NCBI RefSeq assembly: GCF_000820085.1
Contig: NZ_CDBN01000053.1
Coordinates: forward strand, 62,001-126,000
Length of the DNA stretch: 64,000 nucleotides
Direction of reading: 5' to 3'
Source of the DNA: Aeromonas sanarellii
Lineage (GTDB): Bacteria; Pseudomonadota; Gammaproteobacteria; Enterobacterales; Aeromonadaceae
Made by a program: the position numbers and the translations under genes. The notes under the pieces were generated by a model that saw nothing but the letters and a program-made list of their open reading frames with translations, was not told the origin of the DNA and searched no databases. Shown here piece after piece: positions 21,794 through 31,582 of the stretch (positions within the stretch are counted from its first letter, which is position 1; every line of letters starts with the position of its first letter).

Positions 21794-23035
21794 TCAGTGT
21801 ATCACAGAGCCGAGCTTGAAGATGGGGAGGTACATGGCCACGACCATGCCGCCGACCAGCACCCCGAGCACCACCATGATGATGGGTTCCAGCAGGCTGG
21901 TGAGGCCGTCGACCATGTCGTCCACCTCCTGTTCGAAGATGGCCGCGACCTTGGAGAGCATGTCATCGATGGCGCCGGACTCCTCGCCGATCATCACCAT
22001 CTGGGTCACCATGTCGGGGAAGAGATCCACGGTGCGCATGGCGACGTTGATCTGCATGCCGGCCACCACCTCGTTGCGGATGGCCATGATGGCGGTGCGA
22101 TAGACATAGTTGCCCGACGCCCCGGCCGCCGAGACCAGCGCATCCACCAGGGGGATACCGGCGGAGAAGGTGGTGGATAGGGTGCGGGCGAAGCGGGCCA
22201 TGGCGGCCTTGTGCAATATGTTGCCCACCACGGGAATGGTGAGGATGAACCTGTCTGTGCTGTCCCTGACCTTCTGGGATTTTCGCCAGGCACGCACATA
22301 GAGGAAGATGGCGAGGGCGAGGCCGCCAAAGATGACATACCACCACGCCTGCATGAAGCGGGAGATGCCGATGACGAACCGGGTGAAGGCGGGCAACTCG
22401 GCCCCGAAGCTCCGGAAGATCTCCTCGAACTGGGGGATGACGAACAGCAGCAGGATGGAGGTGACGACGATGGCCACCAGGATGACCATGGCCGGATAGA
22501 ACATGGCCTTCTTGATCTTGGATTTGAGGGCCTCGTTCTTCTCGCGATAGGTGGCAATCCGGTCGTAGATGGTTTCCAGTGCACCGGACTGCTCTCCGGC
22601 CTCGACCAGGTCGCAATAGAGATCGTCGAAGTAACGGGGGTGACGGTGCAACGCCTCCGACAGCGGGGTACCTGTCTCCACGTCGGCGGCGATCTGGCCG
22701 ATCAGTTCGCGCACCGCCGCCTTTTCATGGCCGCGTGCGATGATCTGCAGGCTCTGTACCAGGGGTACGCCGGCGGAGAGCATGGTGGTGATCTGGCGGG
22801 AGATGACGGCGATGTCCATCGGCTTGATCCGGGCGCCGCCCTTGGAGAACAGCCCCTGCCCCTGCTTGCTGACCTTGGTGACATTGACGCCCTGCTTGCG
22901 CAGTTCCGCCTTGACGGTATTGATGCTGTCGGCCTGCAACTCGCCTGACACCTTCTGTCCCTTGCGATTGAACCCGTGCCAGCGGAAGGAGAAGACCTTT
23001 TTTGGTGCGTTCTGTTTTTGAGCTAATGTAGCCAT
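21794..23035 (-). CDS. tapC: Type IV pilus inner-membrane platform protein TapC (PilC)
   Basis: 413 aa GspF/PilC-family protein. Two repeated cytosolic T2SSF domains (about residues 75-190 and 280-400) and three membrane segments (around 175-195, 220-245, 385-405). E-A-G-E-Q-S-G-A-L-E and I-G-E-E-S-G-A-I-D are the two repeat signatures. ATG 23035 is preceded by AGGA about 9 nt upstream; the frame extends to a TTG at 23050. The gene is 127 nt after tapB and 67 nt before tapD. It links the ATPase to the pilin in the inner membrane. Confidence 0.95.
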   Translation of the reverse strand: MATLAQKQNAPKKVFSFRWHGFNRKGQKVSGELQADSINTVKAELRKQGVNVTKVSKQGQGLFSKGGARIKPMDIAVISRQITTMLSAGVPLVQSLQIIARGHEKAAVRELIGQIAADVETGTPLSEALHRHPRYFDDLYCDLVEAGEQSGALETIYDRIATYREKNEALKSKIKKAMFYPAMVILVAIVVTSILLLFVIPQFEEIFRSFGAELPAFTRFVIGISRFMQAWWYVIFGGLALAIFLYVRAWRKSQKVRDSTDRFILTIPVVGNILHKAAMARFARTLSTTFSAGIPLVDALVSAAGASGNYVYRTAIMAIRNEVVAGMQINVAMRTVDLFPDMVTQMVMIGEESGAIDDMLSKVAAIFEQEVDDMVDGLTSLLEPIIMVVLGVLVGGMVVAMYLPIFKLGSVIH

Positions 23036-23162
23036 CACTGCATCCTGCAATTGGGCGACGGTGGCCGGGTGCTGCTGCCCATCCGGCTCATCTTGGCTTG
23101 AAGAACATCATCGGGGTGATGGCAGCGGCTTCACCCGGTGAGATGACTCGAACACAGCGTAC

Positions 23163-24869
23163 TCAGTTGGTAGTGATCCTGTTTATTTCGGCCAGGCTGG
23201 TGACTCCCAGGCGGGCTTTTTCAAGGCCGGAGGTGCGCAGGGTGCGCATCCCTTCCTTCTGGGCGATGGCCGCGATTTGCAGCGAGTTGGCTCCTTGCAT
23301 GATGAGCTTGGCGATGTTGTCTGACATCAGCATGATCTCATAGATCCCGACCCGCCCTCGGTAGCCTCCCGAGCACTCCTTGCACCCCACGGGTTTGAAC
23401 AGTCGCAAGCCGGCGGCCAGTTGCTGCTGGGTAAAGCCCAGCTCCAGCAGCTCGGCTTCCGGCACCACCTCGGGCGCCTTGCAGTGATCGCACAACTTGC
23501 GGGCGAGGCGCTGGGCCATGATGAGGGTGACCGAGGAGGCGATGTTGAAGGCGGGGACACCCATGTTCATCATCCGGGTGAGCGTCTCGGCCGCCGAGTT
23601 GGTGTGCAGGGTGGACAGCACCAGGTGGCCGGTCTGGGCGGCCTTGATGGCGATCTCGGCGGTCTCCAGATCCCGGATCTCCCCCACCATGACGATGTCG
23701 GGATCCTGGCGCAGGAAGGAGCGCAGGGCGCTGGCGAAGGTGAGCCCCGCCTTGGGGTTGATCTGCACCTGGTTCACGCCGGGCAGGTTGATCTCCACCG
23801 GATCCTCGGCGGTGGAGATGTTGACCTCGTTGGTATTGAGGATGTTGAGACCGGTATAGAGCGATACCGTCTTGCCCGACCCCGTGGGGCCGGTGACCAG
23901 TATCATCCCCTGGGGTTTGGAGAGGGCATGCAGGTATTGCCCCTTCTGGCGGTCGTCGAAGCCGAGTTGATCGATATTGAGCCTGGCTGCAGATGAATCC
24001 AGCAGTCGGATGACGATCTTCTCGCCCCACATGGTGGGCAGGGTGTTGACCCGCATGTCCATGGATCTGTTGCGCGAAATCTTGAGCTTGATGCGGCCAT
24101 CCTGGGGCAGACGCCGCTCGGCGATGTCGAGCCGTGCCATGACTTTTAAGCGCGCCGCGAAACGGTTTGCCAGGTTCACCGGCGGGGTGGCGATTTCGTG
24201 CAGTATGCCGTCGATCCGGAAGCGGATCCGGTACTTGGTCTCGTAAGGTTCGAAATGCAGGTCCGATGCGCCGCGCTTGATGGCGTCCATCATGATCTTG
24301 TGGATGTACTTGACGATGGGGGCGTCGTCGTCGGCCGTATTGACGCTCTCATCGAGGCGGGAATTCTCGTCGGACACCTCGAGCTCGGAGATCTCGGCCT
24401 CGTCGATGTGATCCATGCCGAGGGTATCCTGCTCGCTCTCCATCAACTTGCCGATGGCGGCGGTCAGCTTGCTCTCCTCGACCAGCAGGGCTTCCGTGTG
24501 CAGACCGAAGCTGAAGCCGAAATCCTCCAGGGCCGACACATTGGTCGGATCCGACATGGCGATATAGAGGGTGTGGCCCTGGGTATAGATGGGCAGGACG
24601 TGGTGTTTTTCAATCAGCTTTTGATTGAGGTATTTCTGCGGGATCTCGGCCAGGTCGAAGGCGGCCAGATCCAGCAGAGGTACCCCATACTCAAGCTCGC
24701 AAAAGTCGGCGAGGGCCTTGCTGTCGAGGATGTCGTTTTCAATCAGGAAGGTGACAAAGGGCTTGCGCTGCGCCCTGGCCTGGCTCAGATAGCGCTGTGA
24801 GTCCGGCTCACTGAGGAGGGAGGAAGCGGCCAGGCTGGTAGCCAGGCCGCTATTAAGGCTAGAGGTCAT
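23163..24869 (-). CDS. tapB: Type IV pilus assembly ATPase TapB (PilB)
   Basis: 568 aa hexameric extension ATPase powering pilus polymerisation. N-terminal MshEN-type domain (about 1-180), then the GspE/PilB core: Walker A G-P-T-G-S-G-K-T around residues 327-334, Asp box and Walker B ([11 protein letters not shown]) near 390, His box ([12 protein letters not shown]) near 415, and a zinc tetracysteine C-D-H-C ... C-K-E-C near 460-500. Starts 3 nt after the end of tapA, so the pair is tightly linked. Confidence 0.96.
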   Translation of the reverse strand: MTSSLNSGLATSLAASSLLSEPDSQRYLSQARAQRKPFVTFLIENDILDSKALADFCELEYGVPLLDLAAFDLAEIPQKYLNQKLIEKHHVLPIYTQGHTLYIAMSDPTNVSALEDFGFSFGLHTEALLVEESKLTAAIGKLMESEQDTLGMDHIDEAEISELEVSDENSRLDESVNTADDDAPIVKYIHKIMMDAIKRGASDLHFEPYETKYRIRFRIDGILHEIATPPVNLANRFAARLKVMARLDIAERRLPQDGRIKLKISRNRSMDMRVNTLPTMWGEKIVIRLLDSSAARLNIDQLGFDDRQKGQYLHALSKPQGMILVTGPTGSGKTVSLYTGLNILNTNEVNISTAEDPVEINLPGVNQVQINPKAGLTFASALRSFLRQDPDIVMVGEIRDLETAEIAIKAAQTGHLVLSTLHTNSAAETLTRMMNMGVPAFNIASSVTLIMAQRLARKLCDHCKAPEVVPEAELLELGFTQQQLAAGLRLFKPVGCKECSGGYRGRVGIYEIMLMSDNIAKLIMQGANSLQIAAIAQKEGMRTLRTSGLEKARLGVTSLAEINRITTN

Positions 24870-24872
24870 GCG

Positions 24873-25334
24873 TTAGCAATAGCCATCTTGCTTGCAGGTT
24901 CCAGACGTGACCCAGTTTATTTGTTCACCAGGTACTGTAGAAGTTGTTAATGCTGGGCTTGCACTTAGTATGTATGTTGATTCTTTGGCAGAATCAAAAG
25001 TAGCTGAGGATCTGACTGTAATTGCACCGGCAGTTGTAACATCGGTAGAAACGGGAGTCTTAACATACTCTTGGTTATCAACTGCTGCAGAAAGAGCAGC
25101 AAAGGCTCTTGCTCCGCAGCCAGTCGTAGTATTCATAATTTCTGCGTTGTCTCTAGCTCCTTGGACACACACCTCTATAGCTGTTTTTGCTGGGCCTATA
25201 GCTGCAATTACTTCTGAGAATTTAGCTCGTTTGGTATAGGTCTGATACGCTGGCAAGGCGATGGCGGCGAGGATGGCGACGATCGCAACGACGATCATCA
25301 ATTCGATTAGCGTAAACCCTGACTGTCTTTTCAT
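24873..25334 (-). CDS. tapA: Type IV major pilin precursor TapA
   Basis: 153 aa. Leader M-K-R-Q-S-G then mature [10 protein letters not shown]: the G(-1)/F(+1) cleavage site and E5 of type IVa pilins, followed by a ~25-residue hydrophobic helix. Four cysteines occur in the globular part, the last two (in G-T-C-K-Q-D-G-Y-C) probably forming the C-terminal disulfide loop. The upstream open frame to 25484 is rejected because the leader fixes the start at 25334. The globular half is much lower in GC than the rest (77/180, 43%, over 24901-25080 by hand count). Strain variation is expected for pilins. Confidence 0.95.
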   Translation of the reverse strand: MKRQSGFTLIELMIVVAIVAILAAIALPAYQTYTKRAKFSEVIAAIGPAKTAIEVCVQGARDNAEIMNTTTGCGARAFAALSAAVDNQEYVKTPVSTDVTTAGAITVRSSATFDSAKESTYILSASPALTTSTVPGEQINWVTSGTCKQDGYC

Positions 25335-25395
25335 GTCAAATATCCTTTTTTCCATGGTTCCTGATAAGCACAGGTGGAATGCTATCCACATTGGT

Positions 25396-25423
25396 ATCTT
25401 ATCTGAGCGCTTCGGGTTGGCAA
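25396..25423 (-). promoter_or_regulatory. Probable sigma-70 promoter of tapA
   Basis: On the minus strand TTGCCA (25423-25418), a 16-nt spacer, and TAAGAT (25401-25396). Predicted start near 25389, about 55 nt before the tapA ATG, which has AAGGA upstream. I saw no sigma-54 (-24/-12) element in this gap. The gap 25335-25643 holds only this promoter and the nadC terminator. Confidence 0.5.
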
Positions 25424-25568
25424 CAGAGGCGGAGCCCTTGTTAACCACTTTTGTGTCATTTAGTGAAAGTTGTAGAAAAATCAAAGATTAAATGGTTTCT
25501 CTTGGCACTGCTCAAGGTTGGGGGGGGCCCATCTTCACACTCCTTATGTCGCGGGATCCTGCATAAAG

Positions 25569-25591
25569 AAAAGGCGCCGATGGCGCCTTTT
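25569..25591 (-). terminator. Intrinsic terminator after nadC
   Basis: Perfect 10-bp stem AAAAGGCGCC / GGCGCCTTTT with a GAT loop; on the minus strand the stem ends in TTTT and runs into T-rich sequence. It separates nadC from tapA. Confidence 0.85.
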
Positions 25592-25643
25592 GCAAGTTTC
25601 GAGCCCTGTAATATTTCTGGGCCAAACGGCGGGTCTGGCTCGT

Positions 25644-26522
<879 letters not shown>

Positions 26523-26993
26523 TTATTCCTGCAAGGGTCTGAGAAGCAACTGCCTGTCTTTCTGGCGCAATTCCAGCCTGCCCAGGGCATTCATGCCCAC
26601 CAGGATCTCCTCCCCGTCGGCGGCCGGATTGATAAAGACGGACAAATCGTACAGGGTCAGCGGACCCATCGCCAGACTTTCGATCCGGCCGGTATCGACC
26701 AGGATCTCCCCGGCGGCCGTGTTGACCCGGCTGCGGCCGGTGGCGACGAGGCCGAGCCGGGAGGCCACCTGGCTCGGTATGGTCACCCGGGTCGCCCCCG
26801 TGTCCAGCAGCAGTTGCACCGGCTGGTCGTTGATGGCACCCTCCAGACGATAATGACCGCTGGCATCCGCCTTGAGCAGCAGATCGCCGCTGGCGGTCAC
26901 CGACGGTTGTTCGCGACCATGAAAGTAGAGGGTCAGCAGACCCAGCAGCGAGAGCCAGGCGAGCAGCCAGAGACGGCGTGCCATCGGGTGCAT
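26523..26993 (-). CDS. Membrane-anchored retropepsin-like aspartic protease
   Basis: 156 aa. One N-terminal membrane segment (about residues 8-24), then a clan-AA domain with L-L-L-D-T-G-A-T-R-V-T near 70, the retropepsin D-T-G-A motif. A single domain has only one catalytic Asp, so activity would need a dimer. The start is 26993 (GGGA about 9 nt upstream) or 26984; the frame open to 27167 overlaps ampD's region and is rejected. It begins upstream of nadC with only 3 nt between its stop and the nadC start, so the two are likely cotranscribed. Substrate unknown. Confidence 0.8.
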   Translation of the reverse strand: MHPMARRLWLLAWLSLLGLLTLYFHGREQPSVTASGDLLLKADASGHYRLEGAINDQPVQLLLDTGATRVTIPSQVASRLGLVATGRSRVNTAAGEILVDTGRIESLAMGPLTLYDLSVFINPAADGEEILVGMNALGRLELRQKDRQLLLRPLQE

Positions 26994-27105
26994 AGTATGT
27001 CCCACATCGCGCGAGTGAATGGCCAAGCCTAACACAGCTTTACCCGTGGATTCAGGGACTTGTTTCCTGTTTATCACCCCCTTCCCATTGTGAGTCGAGC
27101 AGACG

Positions 27106-27675
27106 ATGACACAACCCAGAACCCCGTTTTCCATCGATAGTGAAGGCTGGTGCGAGCAGGCCCGCAAGGTGCCGTCGCCCCATCACAACGAGCGCGCCAG
27201 TCCGGACGATGTCTCCCTGCTGGTGATACACGGCATCAGCCTGCCCCCGGGGGAGTTCGGCGGTCCCTTCATCGACGATCTGTTTCTCGGCCGGCTCGAT
27301 CCCGAGGCGCACCCCTATTTTGCCGGCATTCATCAGCTGAGGGTGTCGGCCCACTGCCTGATCCGCCGGGACGGCGAGCTGGTGCAATACGTGCCGTTCG
27401 GTGCCAGAGCCTGGCATGCGGGGGTGTCGAGCTGGGCGGGGCGGGAGGCGTGCAACGACTACTCCATCGGCATCGAACTGGAAGGGACCGACGAGCTTCC
27501 CTACTGCGAGGTGCAATACGAGGTGCTGTCGGACCTCAGCTGGGCGATTGCTCGCCGTTATCCCGCCATCACGGCGGAGCGGATCGTCGGGCACTGCGAC
27601 ATCGCGCCGGGCCGCAAGACGGATCCGGGCGACAGTTTCGAATGGCTGCGATATCGAGAAAAACTCCACTTTTAG
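27106..27675 (+). CDS. ampD: 1,6-anhydro-N-acetylmuramyl-L-alanine amidase AmpD
   Basis: 189 aa cytosolic zinc amidase that recycles muropeptides and so keeps AmpR-controlled beta-lactamase uninduced. Amidase_2 fold with zinc ligands H42 (V-I-H-G-I), H163 (V-G-H-C-D) and D173 (K-T-D-P-G), and a conserved E124. No signal peptide, as expected for AmpD rather than periplasmic AmiD. In Aeromonas, whose chromosomal beta-lactamases depend on cell-wall signals, loss of this gene would be expected to matter for resistance, but nothing here looks damaged. A terminator follows. Confidence 0.95.
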   Translation: MTQPRTPFSIDSEGWCEQARKVPSPHHNERASPDDVSLLVIHGISLPPGEFGGPFIDDLFLGRLDPEAHPYFAGIHQLRVSAHCLIRRDGELVQYVPFGARAWHAGVSSWAGREACNDYSIGIELEGTDELPYCEVQYEVLSDLSWAIARRYPAITAERIVGHCDIAPGRKTDPGDSFEWLRYREKLHF

Positions 27676-27711
27676 TGAAAAGTGCAAAATTAGTTAGTGT
27701 TTTTAGAATCA

Positions 27712-27742
27712 ATGGCTTGCCCTATGGGGCAGGCCATTTTTC
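27712..27742 (+). terminator. Intrinsic terminator after ampD
   Basis: 12-bp stem AATGGCTTGCCC / GGGCAGGCCATT with one G-T pair, tight loop, then five Ts (27738-27742). Confidence 0.85.
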
Positions 27743-27765
27743 ATGCTGTTGAGCAAATGTTGCCG

Positions 27766-27781
27766 GTGATCGAGCTCACAA
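27766..27781 (+). promoter_or_regulatory. CRP-like site upstream of pdhR
   Basis: GGTGA-N6-TCACA at 27766-27781 matches the TGTGA-N6-TCACA CRP operator except for one base. It lies about 130 nt before the predicted pdhR start of transcription, suggesting catabolite control. Confidence 0.5.
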
Positions 27782-27782
27782 A

Positions 27783-27799
27783 TATTGGTCAGACCATTT
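27783..27799 (+). promoter_or_regulatory. Second PdhR/FadR-like palindrome
   Basis: ATTGGT-CAG-ACCATT matches the PdhR consensus AATTGGT-N3-ACCAATT at 12 of 14 fixed positions. The core TGGTCAGACCA also resembles FadR sites, another regulator of the same GntR subfamily, so the ligand protein is uncertain. Confidence 0.4.
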
Positions 27800-27877
27800 T
27801 CTATGAGCTACATCATGATTCCGCTGTTTTACCCCCAAAGTGGCAAGCCGGCTTCTTGATTCAGATCATATTTTGGG

Positions 27878-27906
27878 TGGACTTTTTCCAAGCCCTCTGC
27901 TAATTT
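27878..27906 (+). promoter_or_regulatory. Probable pdhR promoter
   Basis: TGGACT (27878-27883), 17-nt spacer, TAATTT (27901-27906) preceded by TG at 27898-27899 (extended -10). The predicted start near 27912 places the PdhR box at about +10 to +26, the same position as in E. coli. Confidence 0.5.
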
Positions 27907-27921
27907 TCGCCCCAACCATAA

Positions 27922-27938
27922 AATTGGTAATACCAATT
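27922..27938 (+). promoter_or_regulatory. PdhR operator (perfect palindrome)
   Basis: AATTGGT-AAT-ACCAATT, an exact match to the known PdhR box AATTGGT-N3-ACCAATT, 15 nt before the pdhR ATG. It would allow pyruvate-relieved autorepression of the pdhR-aceEF operon. Confidence 0.85.
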
Positions 27939-27953
27939 TAACAAAGTAGCCTC

Positions 27954-28718
27954 ATGCCCTATATCAAGATTACTCAGCCCAAGCTGGCCGACGCCATCGT
28001 CGCCGAGCTGGAAAGCATGATTCTGGAAGGCAGCCTGCAGCCGGGCCAGAAGTTGCCGCCCGAGCGGGAACTCGCCATCCAGTTTCAGGTGTCGCGCCCC
28101 TCCCTGCGCGAAGCCATCCAGCGCCTGGAAGCGAGAGGACTCTTGTATCGTCGTCAGGGCGGCGGCACCTATGTGCAGAATGCCTTGAGCAAGGGGATCG
28201 CCGATCCCCTGTTCGAACTGCTCAGCACTCACCCGGAAGCCCAGTACGACCTGCTGGAGTTTCGTCACGCGCTGGAAGGCATCTGTGCCTACTACGCGGC
28301 GCTGCGGGGCACAGAGGCTGATTTCGAGCGGATCCGCCTGGCGCAGGCCGCCATCGAGGAGGCGGGCCAGCAAGGGTCGCTGGTGGTCGAGTCGGCCGCC
28401 GTCACCCAGTTCTATCTGGCCGTGGCCGAGGCCTCCCACAACGTGGTGCTGCTGCACCTGTTGCGGGCCATGGGCCCCATGCTCGAGCAGAACATTTTAC
28501 GAAACAATGAAATTTTGAATCGCCGTCCGGGAGTGGTCGCCAAGATCCGTCGCCATCGTGCGAGCCTGATCGAGGCTATCCTGTCGGGGGCTCCGGAGCG
28601 GGCCAGGGCTGCTTGTCATGAGCACCTGGCCTTTATCGAGGACACCTTGTTGGATATGCAGAGGGAAGACAGCCGGATCCAGCGATCCATGCGTCGGATC
28701 CGTCAGCAGGAAAACTAA
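27954..28718 (+). CDS. pdhR: Pyruvate-responsive GntR-family repressor PdhR
   Basis: 254 aa. N-terminal winged helix ([22 protein letters not shown] near residues 35-56) and C-terminal FadR-type FCD ligand domain ([14 protein letters not shown] near 100). In E. coli it represses pdhR-aceEF-lpd until pyruvate accumulates. The perfect PdhR box just upstream and aceE downstream make the assignment firm. Confidence 0.95.
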   Translation: MPYIKITQPKLADAIVAELESMILEGSLQPGQKLPPERELAIQFQVSRPSLREAIQRLEARGLLYRRQGGGTYVQNALSKGIADPLFELLSTHPEAQYDLLEFRHALEGICAYYAALRGTEADFERIRLAQAAIEEAGQQGSLVVESAAVTQFYLAVAEASHNVVLLHLLRAMGPMLEQNILRNNEILNRRPGVVAKIRRHRASLIEAILSGAPERARAACHEHLAFIEDTLLDMQREDSRIQRSMRRIRQQEN

Positions 28719-28801
28719 TCCCACAAGGCTTTCTTTATTGTCGAATGCTTGCGCCCTTCGCCGTGCAATGCCGTGCAATCACAACAACATAGGAACCAGC
28801 C

Positions 28802-31462
28802 ATGTCTGATATCCTGAAGAACGATGTGGACCCGATAGAAACGCTGGAGTGGCTTGCCTCTCTGGAATCCCTGCTGCGTGAAGAGGGTCCGCAACGCGCT
28901 CAGTTCATCCTTGAACAGTTGGCCGAGAAAGCCCGCGCAAGCGGTGTGGACGTGGCTGCCAAGGCAAACCGCGACTACATCAACACCATCCCTGCCAGCG
29001 ACGAGCCGGCTTACCCGGGCGACCTGGAGATGGAACGCCGCATTCGCGCCATCATCCGCTGGAACGCCATGATGATAGTGCTGCGCGCTTCCAAGAAAGA
29101 CCTGGACCTGGGTGGTCACATGTCTTCCTTCGCTTCTTCCGCGACCATCTACGAGGTCTGCTACAACCACTTCTTCCGTGCCCGCAACGAGAAGGACGGT
29201 GGCGATCTGGTCTACTTCCAGGGTCACATCTCCCCGGGCATCTACGCCCGCGCCTTCGCCGAAGGTCGTCTGACCGAAGAGCAGCTGGACAACTTCCGTC
29301 AGGAAGTGGATGGCAAGGGTATTCCTTCCTACCCGCACCCGAAACTGATGCCGGAATTCTGGCAGTTCCCGACCGTCTCCATGGGTCTGGGCCCCATCGC
29401 CGCCATCTATCAGGCCCGCTTCCTGAAGTACCTGACCGACCGTGGCATCAAGGATTGCTCCGAGCAGACCGTGTACGCCTTCCTGGGTGACGGCGAGATG
29501 GACGAGCCGGAAGCCAAGGGTGCCCTGACCGTCGCCGTACGCGAGAAGCTGGACAACCTGGTGTTCGTGGTCAACTGCAACCTGCAGCGTCTGGACGGCC
29601 CGGTTGTCGGCAACGGCAAGGTCATCAACGAGCTGGAAGGCCTGTTCTCCGGCGCCGGCTGGGATGTCACCAAGGTCATCTGGGGTCGCAAGTGGGATGA
29701 GCTGCTGAAGAAAGACACTTCCGGCAAGCTGATCCAGCTGATGAACGAAACCGTGGACGGCGACTACCAGACCATGAAGTCCCGCGACGGTGCCTACGTG
29801 CGCGAGCACTTCTTCAACCGTTACCCGGAAACCGCCGCGCTGGTCAAAGACATGACCGACGAGGAGATCTTCGCCCTGAACCGCGGTGGTCACGACCCCC
29901 GCAAACTGTTCGCCGCCTTCTCCAAGGCTGCACAGACCAAGGGCAAGCCGACCGTGATCCTGGCCAAGACCATCAAGGGCTATGGCATGGGCGAAGCGGC
30001 CGAAGGCAAGAACATCGCTCACCAGGTCAAGAAGATGGATCTGGGCTCCGTGCGTCACCTGCGCGATCGTTTCAACCTGCCGGTGACCGACGAGCAGCTG
30101 GAAAACCTGCCGTACCTGAAGATCGAAGAGGGTACCGAAGAGCACAAGTACCTGCACGCCCGCCGTGCCGCACTGAAGGGCTATGTACCGACCCGTCTGC
30201 GCGAGAGCACCACCAAGCTGGAAATCCCGGCGCTGGATGCCTTCGGCCCGCTGCTGGGTGAACAGGCGCGCGAAATCTCCACCACCATGGCGTTCGTGCG
30301 TTCCCTGAACGTGATGCTGAAAGACAAGTCCATCGGCAAGCGCATCGTGCCGATCCTGGCTGACGAAGCCCGTACCTTCGGTATGGAAGGCCTGTTCCGC
30401 CAGATCGGTATCTACAGCCCGCACGGTCAGCAGTACACCCCGCAAGACCGCGACATCGTCTCCTACTACAAGGAAGACAAGCAGGGTCAGGTTCTGCAAG
30501 ACGGTATCAACGAGCTGGGCGCCATGTCCTCCTGGCTGGCTGCTGCCACCTCTTACAGCACCAACGACTGCCCGATGATCCCGTTCTACATCTACTACTC
30601 CATGTTCGGCTTCCAGCGGATCGGCGACATGGCGTGGGCAGCCGGTGACCAGCAAGCCCGTGGCTTCCTGCTGGGCGCGACCTCCGGTCGTACCACTCTT
30701 AACGGAGAGGGCCTGCAGCACGAAGATGGTCACAGCCACATCCTGGCCAACACCATCCCGAACTGCATCTCCTACGACCCGTCCTACGCCTACGAAGTGG
30801 CGGTGATCGTACAGGACGGCCTGCGCCGCATGTACGGTGAGAACCCGGAGAACGTGTTCTACTACATCACCACCCTGAACGAGAACTACGCCATGCCGGC
30901 CATGCCGGAAGGCGCCGAGGAAGGCATCCGCAAGGGTATCTACAAGCTGGAAACCGTGGCCGGTACCAAGGCCAAGGTTCAGCTGCTGGGTTGTGGTTCC
31001 ATCCTGGGTCATGTGCGCACCGCCGCCCAGATCCTGGCAAGCGAATACGGCGTGGGTTCCGACGTGTTCAGCGTCACCTCCTTCAACGAACTGGCCCGCG
31101 ACGGTCAGGACGCGGATCGCTGGAACATGCTGCACCCGACCGCCGAAGCGCGTGTGCCCTACATCGCTCAGGTGCTGGGTACCGAAGCCACCATAGCCGC
31201 GACCGACTACATGAAGTCCTTCGCCGATCAGGTGCGTGCCTTCGTTCCGACCGAGAACTACCGTGTGCTGGGTACCGACGGTTACGGCCGTTCCGACAGC
31301 CGTGCCAACCTGCGTCGTCACTTCGAAGTGAACGAGTTCTACGTGGTGGTTGCTGCCCTGACCGAACTGGCCAAGCGCGGCGAGGTAGACAAGCAGGTTG
31401 TGGCCGACGCCATCGCCAAGTACGGCATCGATGCCGACAAGGTCAACCCGCTGTACGCGTAA
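28802..31462 (+). CDS. aceE: Pyruvate dehydrogenase E1 component AceE
   Basis: 886 aa homodimeric thiamine-diphosphate enzyme, the size of the single-chain E. coli E1. It decarboxylates pyruvate and acetylates the E2 lipoyl domains. The ThDP motif G-D-G-E-M-D-E-P-E (starting near residue 230) and the later N-C-N-L-Q-R-L-D-G-P-V segment are present. ATG 28802 follows AGGAA (28791-28795). It is 83 nt after pdhR with no terminator between, and 120 nt before aceF. Confidence 0.97.
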   Translation: MSDILKNDVDPIETLEWLASLESLLREEGPQRAQFILEQLAEKARASGVDVAAKANRDYINTIPASDEPAYPGDLEMERRIRAIIRWNAMMIVLRASKKDLDLGGHMSSFASSATIYEVCYNHFFRARNEKDGGDLVYFQGHISPGIYARAFAEGRLTEEQLDNFRQEVDGKGIPSYPHPKLMPEFWQFPTVSMGLGPIAAIYQARFLKYLTDRGIKDCSEQTVYAFLGDGEMDEPEAKGALTVAVREKLDNLVFVVNCNLQRLDGPVVGNGKVINELEGLFSGAGWDVTKVIWGRKWDELLKKDTSGKLIQLMNETVDGDYQTMKSRDGAYVREHFFNRYPETAALVKDMTDEEIFALNRGGHDPRKLFAAFSKAAQTKGKPTVILAKTIKGYGMGEAAEGKNIAHQVKKMDLGSVRHLRDRFNLPVTDEQLENLPYLKIEEGTEEHKYLHARRAALKGYVPTRLRESTTKLEIPALDAFGPLLGEQAREISTTMAFVRSLNVMLKDKSIGKRIVPILADEARTFGMEGLFRQIGIYSPHGQQYTPQDRDIVSYYKEDKQGQVLQDGINELGAMSSWLAAATSYSTNDCPMIPFYIYYSMFGFQRIGDMAWAAGDQQARGFLLGATSGRTTLNGEGLQHEDGHSHILANTIPNCISYDPSYAYEVAVIVQDGLRRMYGENPENVFYYITTLNENYAMPAMPEGAEEGIRKGIYKLETVAGTKAKVQLLGCGSILGHVRTAAQILASEYGVGSDVFSVTSFNELARDGQDADRWNMLHPTAEARVPYIAQVLGTEATIAATDYMKSFADQVRAFVPTENYRVLGTDGYGRSDSRANLRRHFEVNEFYVVVAALTELAKRGEVDKQVVADAIAKYGIDADKVNPLYA

Positions 31463-31582
31463 GAGGATTGAGTGTCGCGCCGGGTATCCGGCGCGACCTT
31501 GCCTGGGTTTAAACGGATAACGCGGGATGCGCGTGGCGATGCTCAGGCTGCCACGTGGATGCACGCAAGAGGATAAAGCGCA

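Noticed and set aside
27697..27903. Small open frame between ampD and pdhR
   Set aside because: It runs through the ampD terminator and the CRP/PdhR sites and has no ribosome site.
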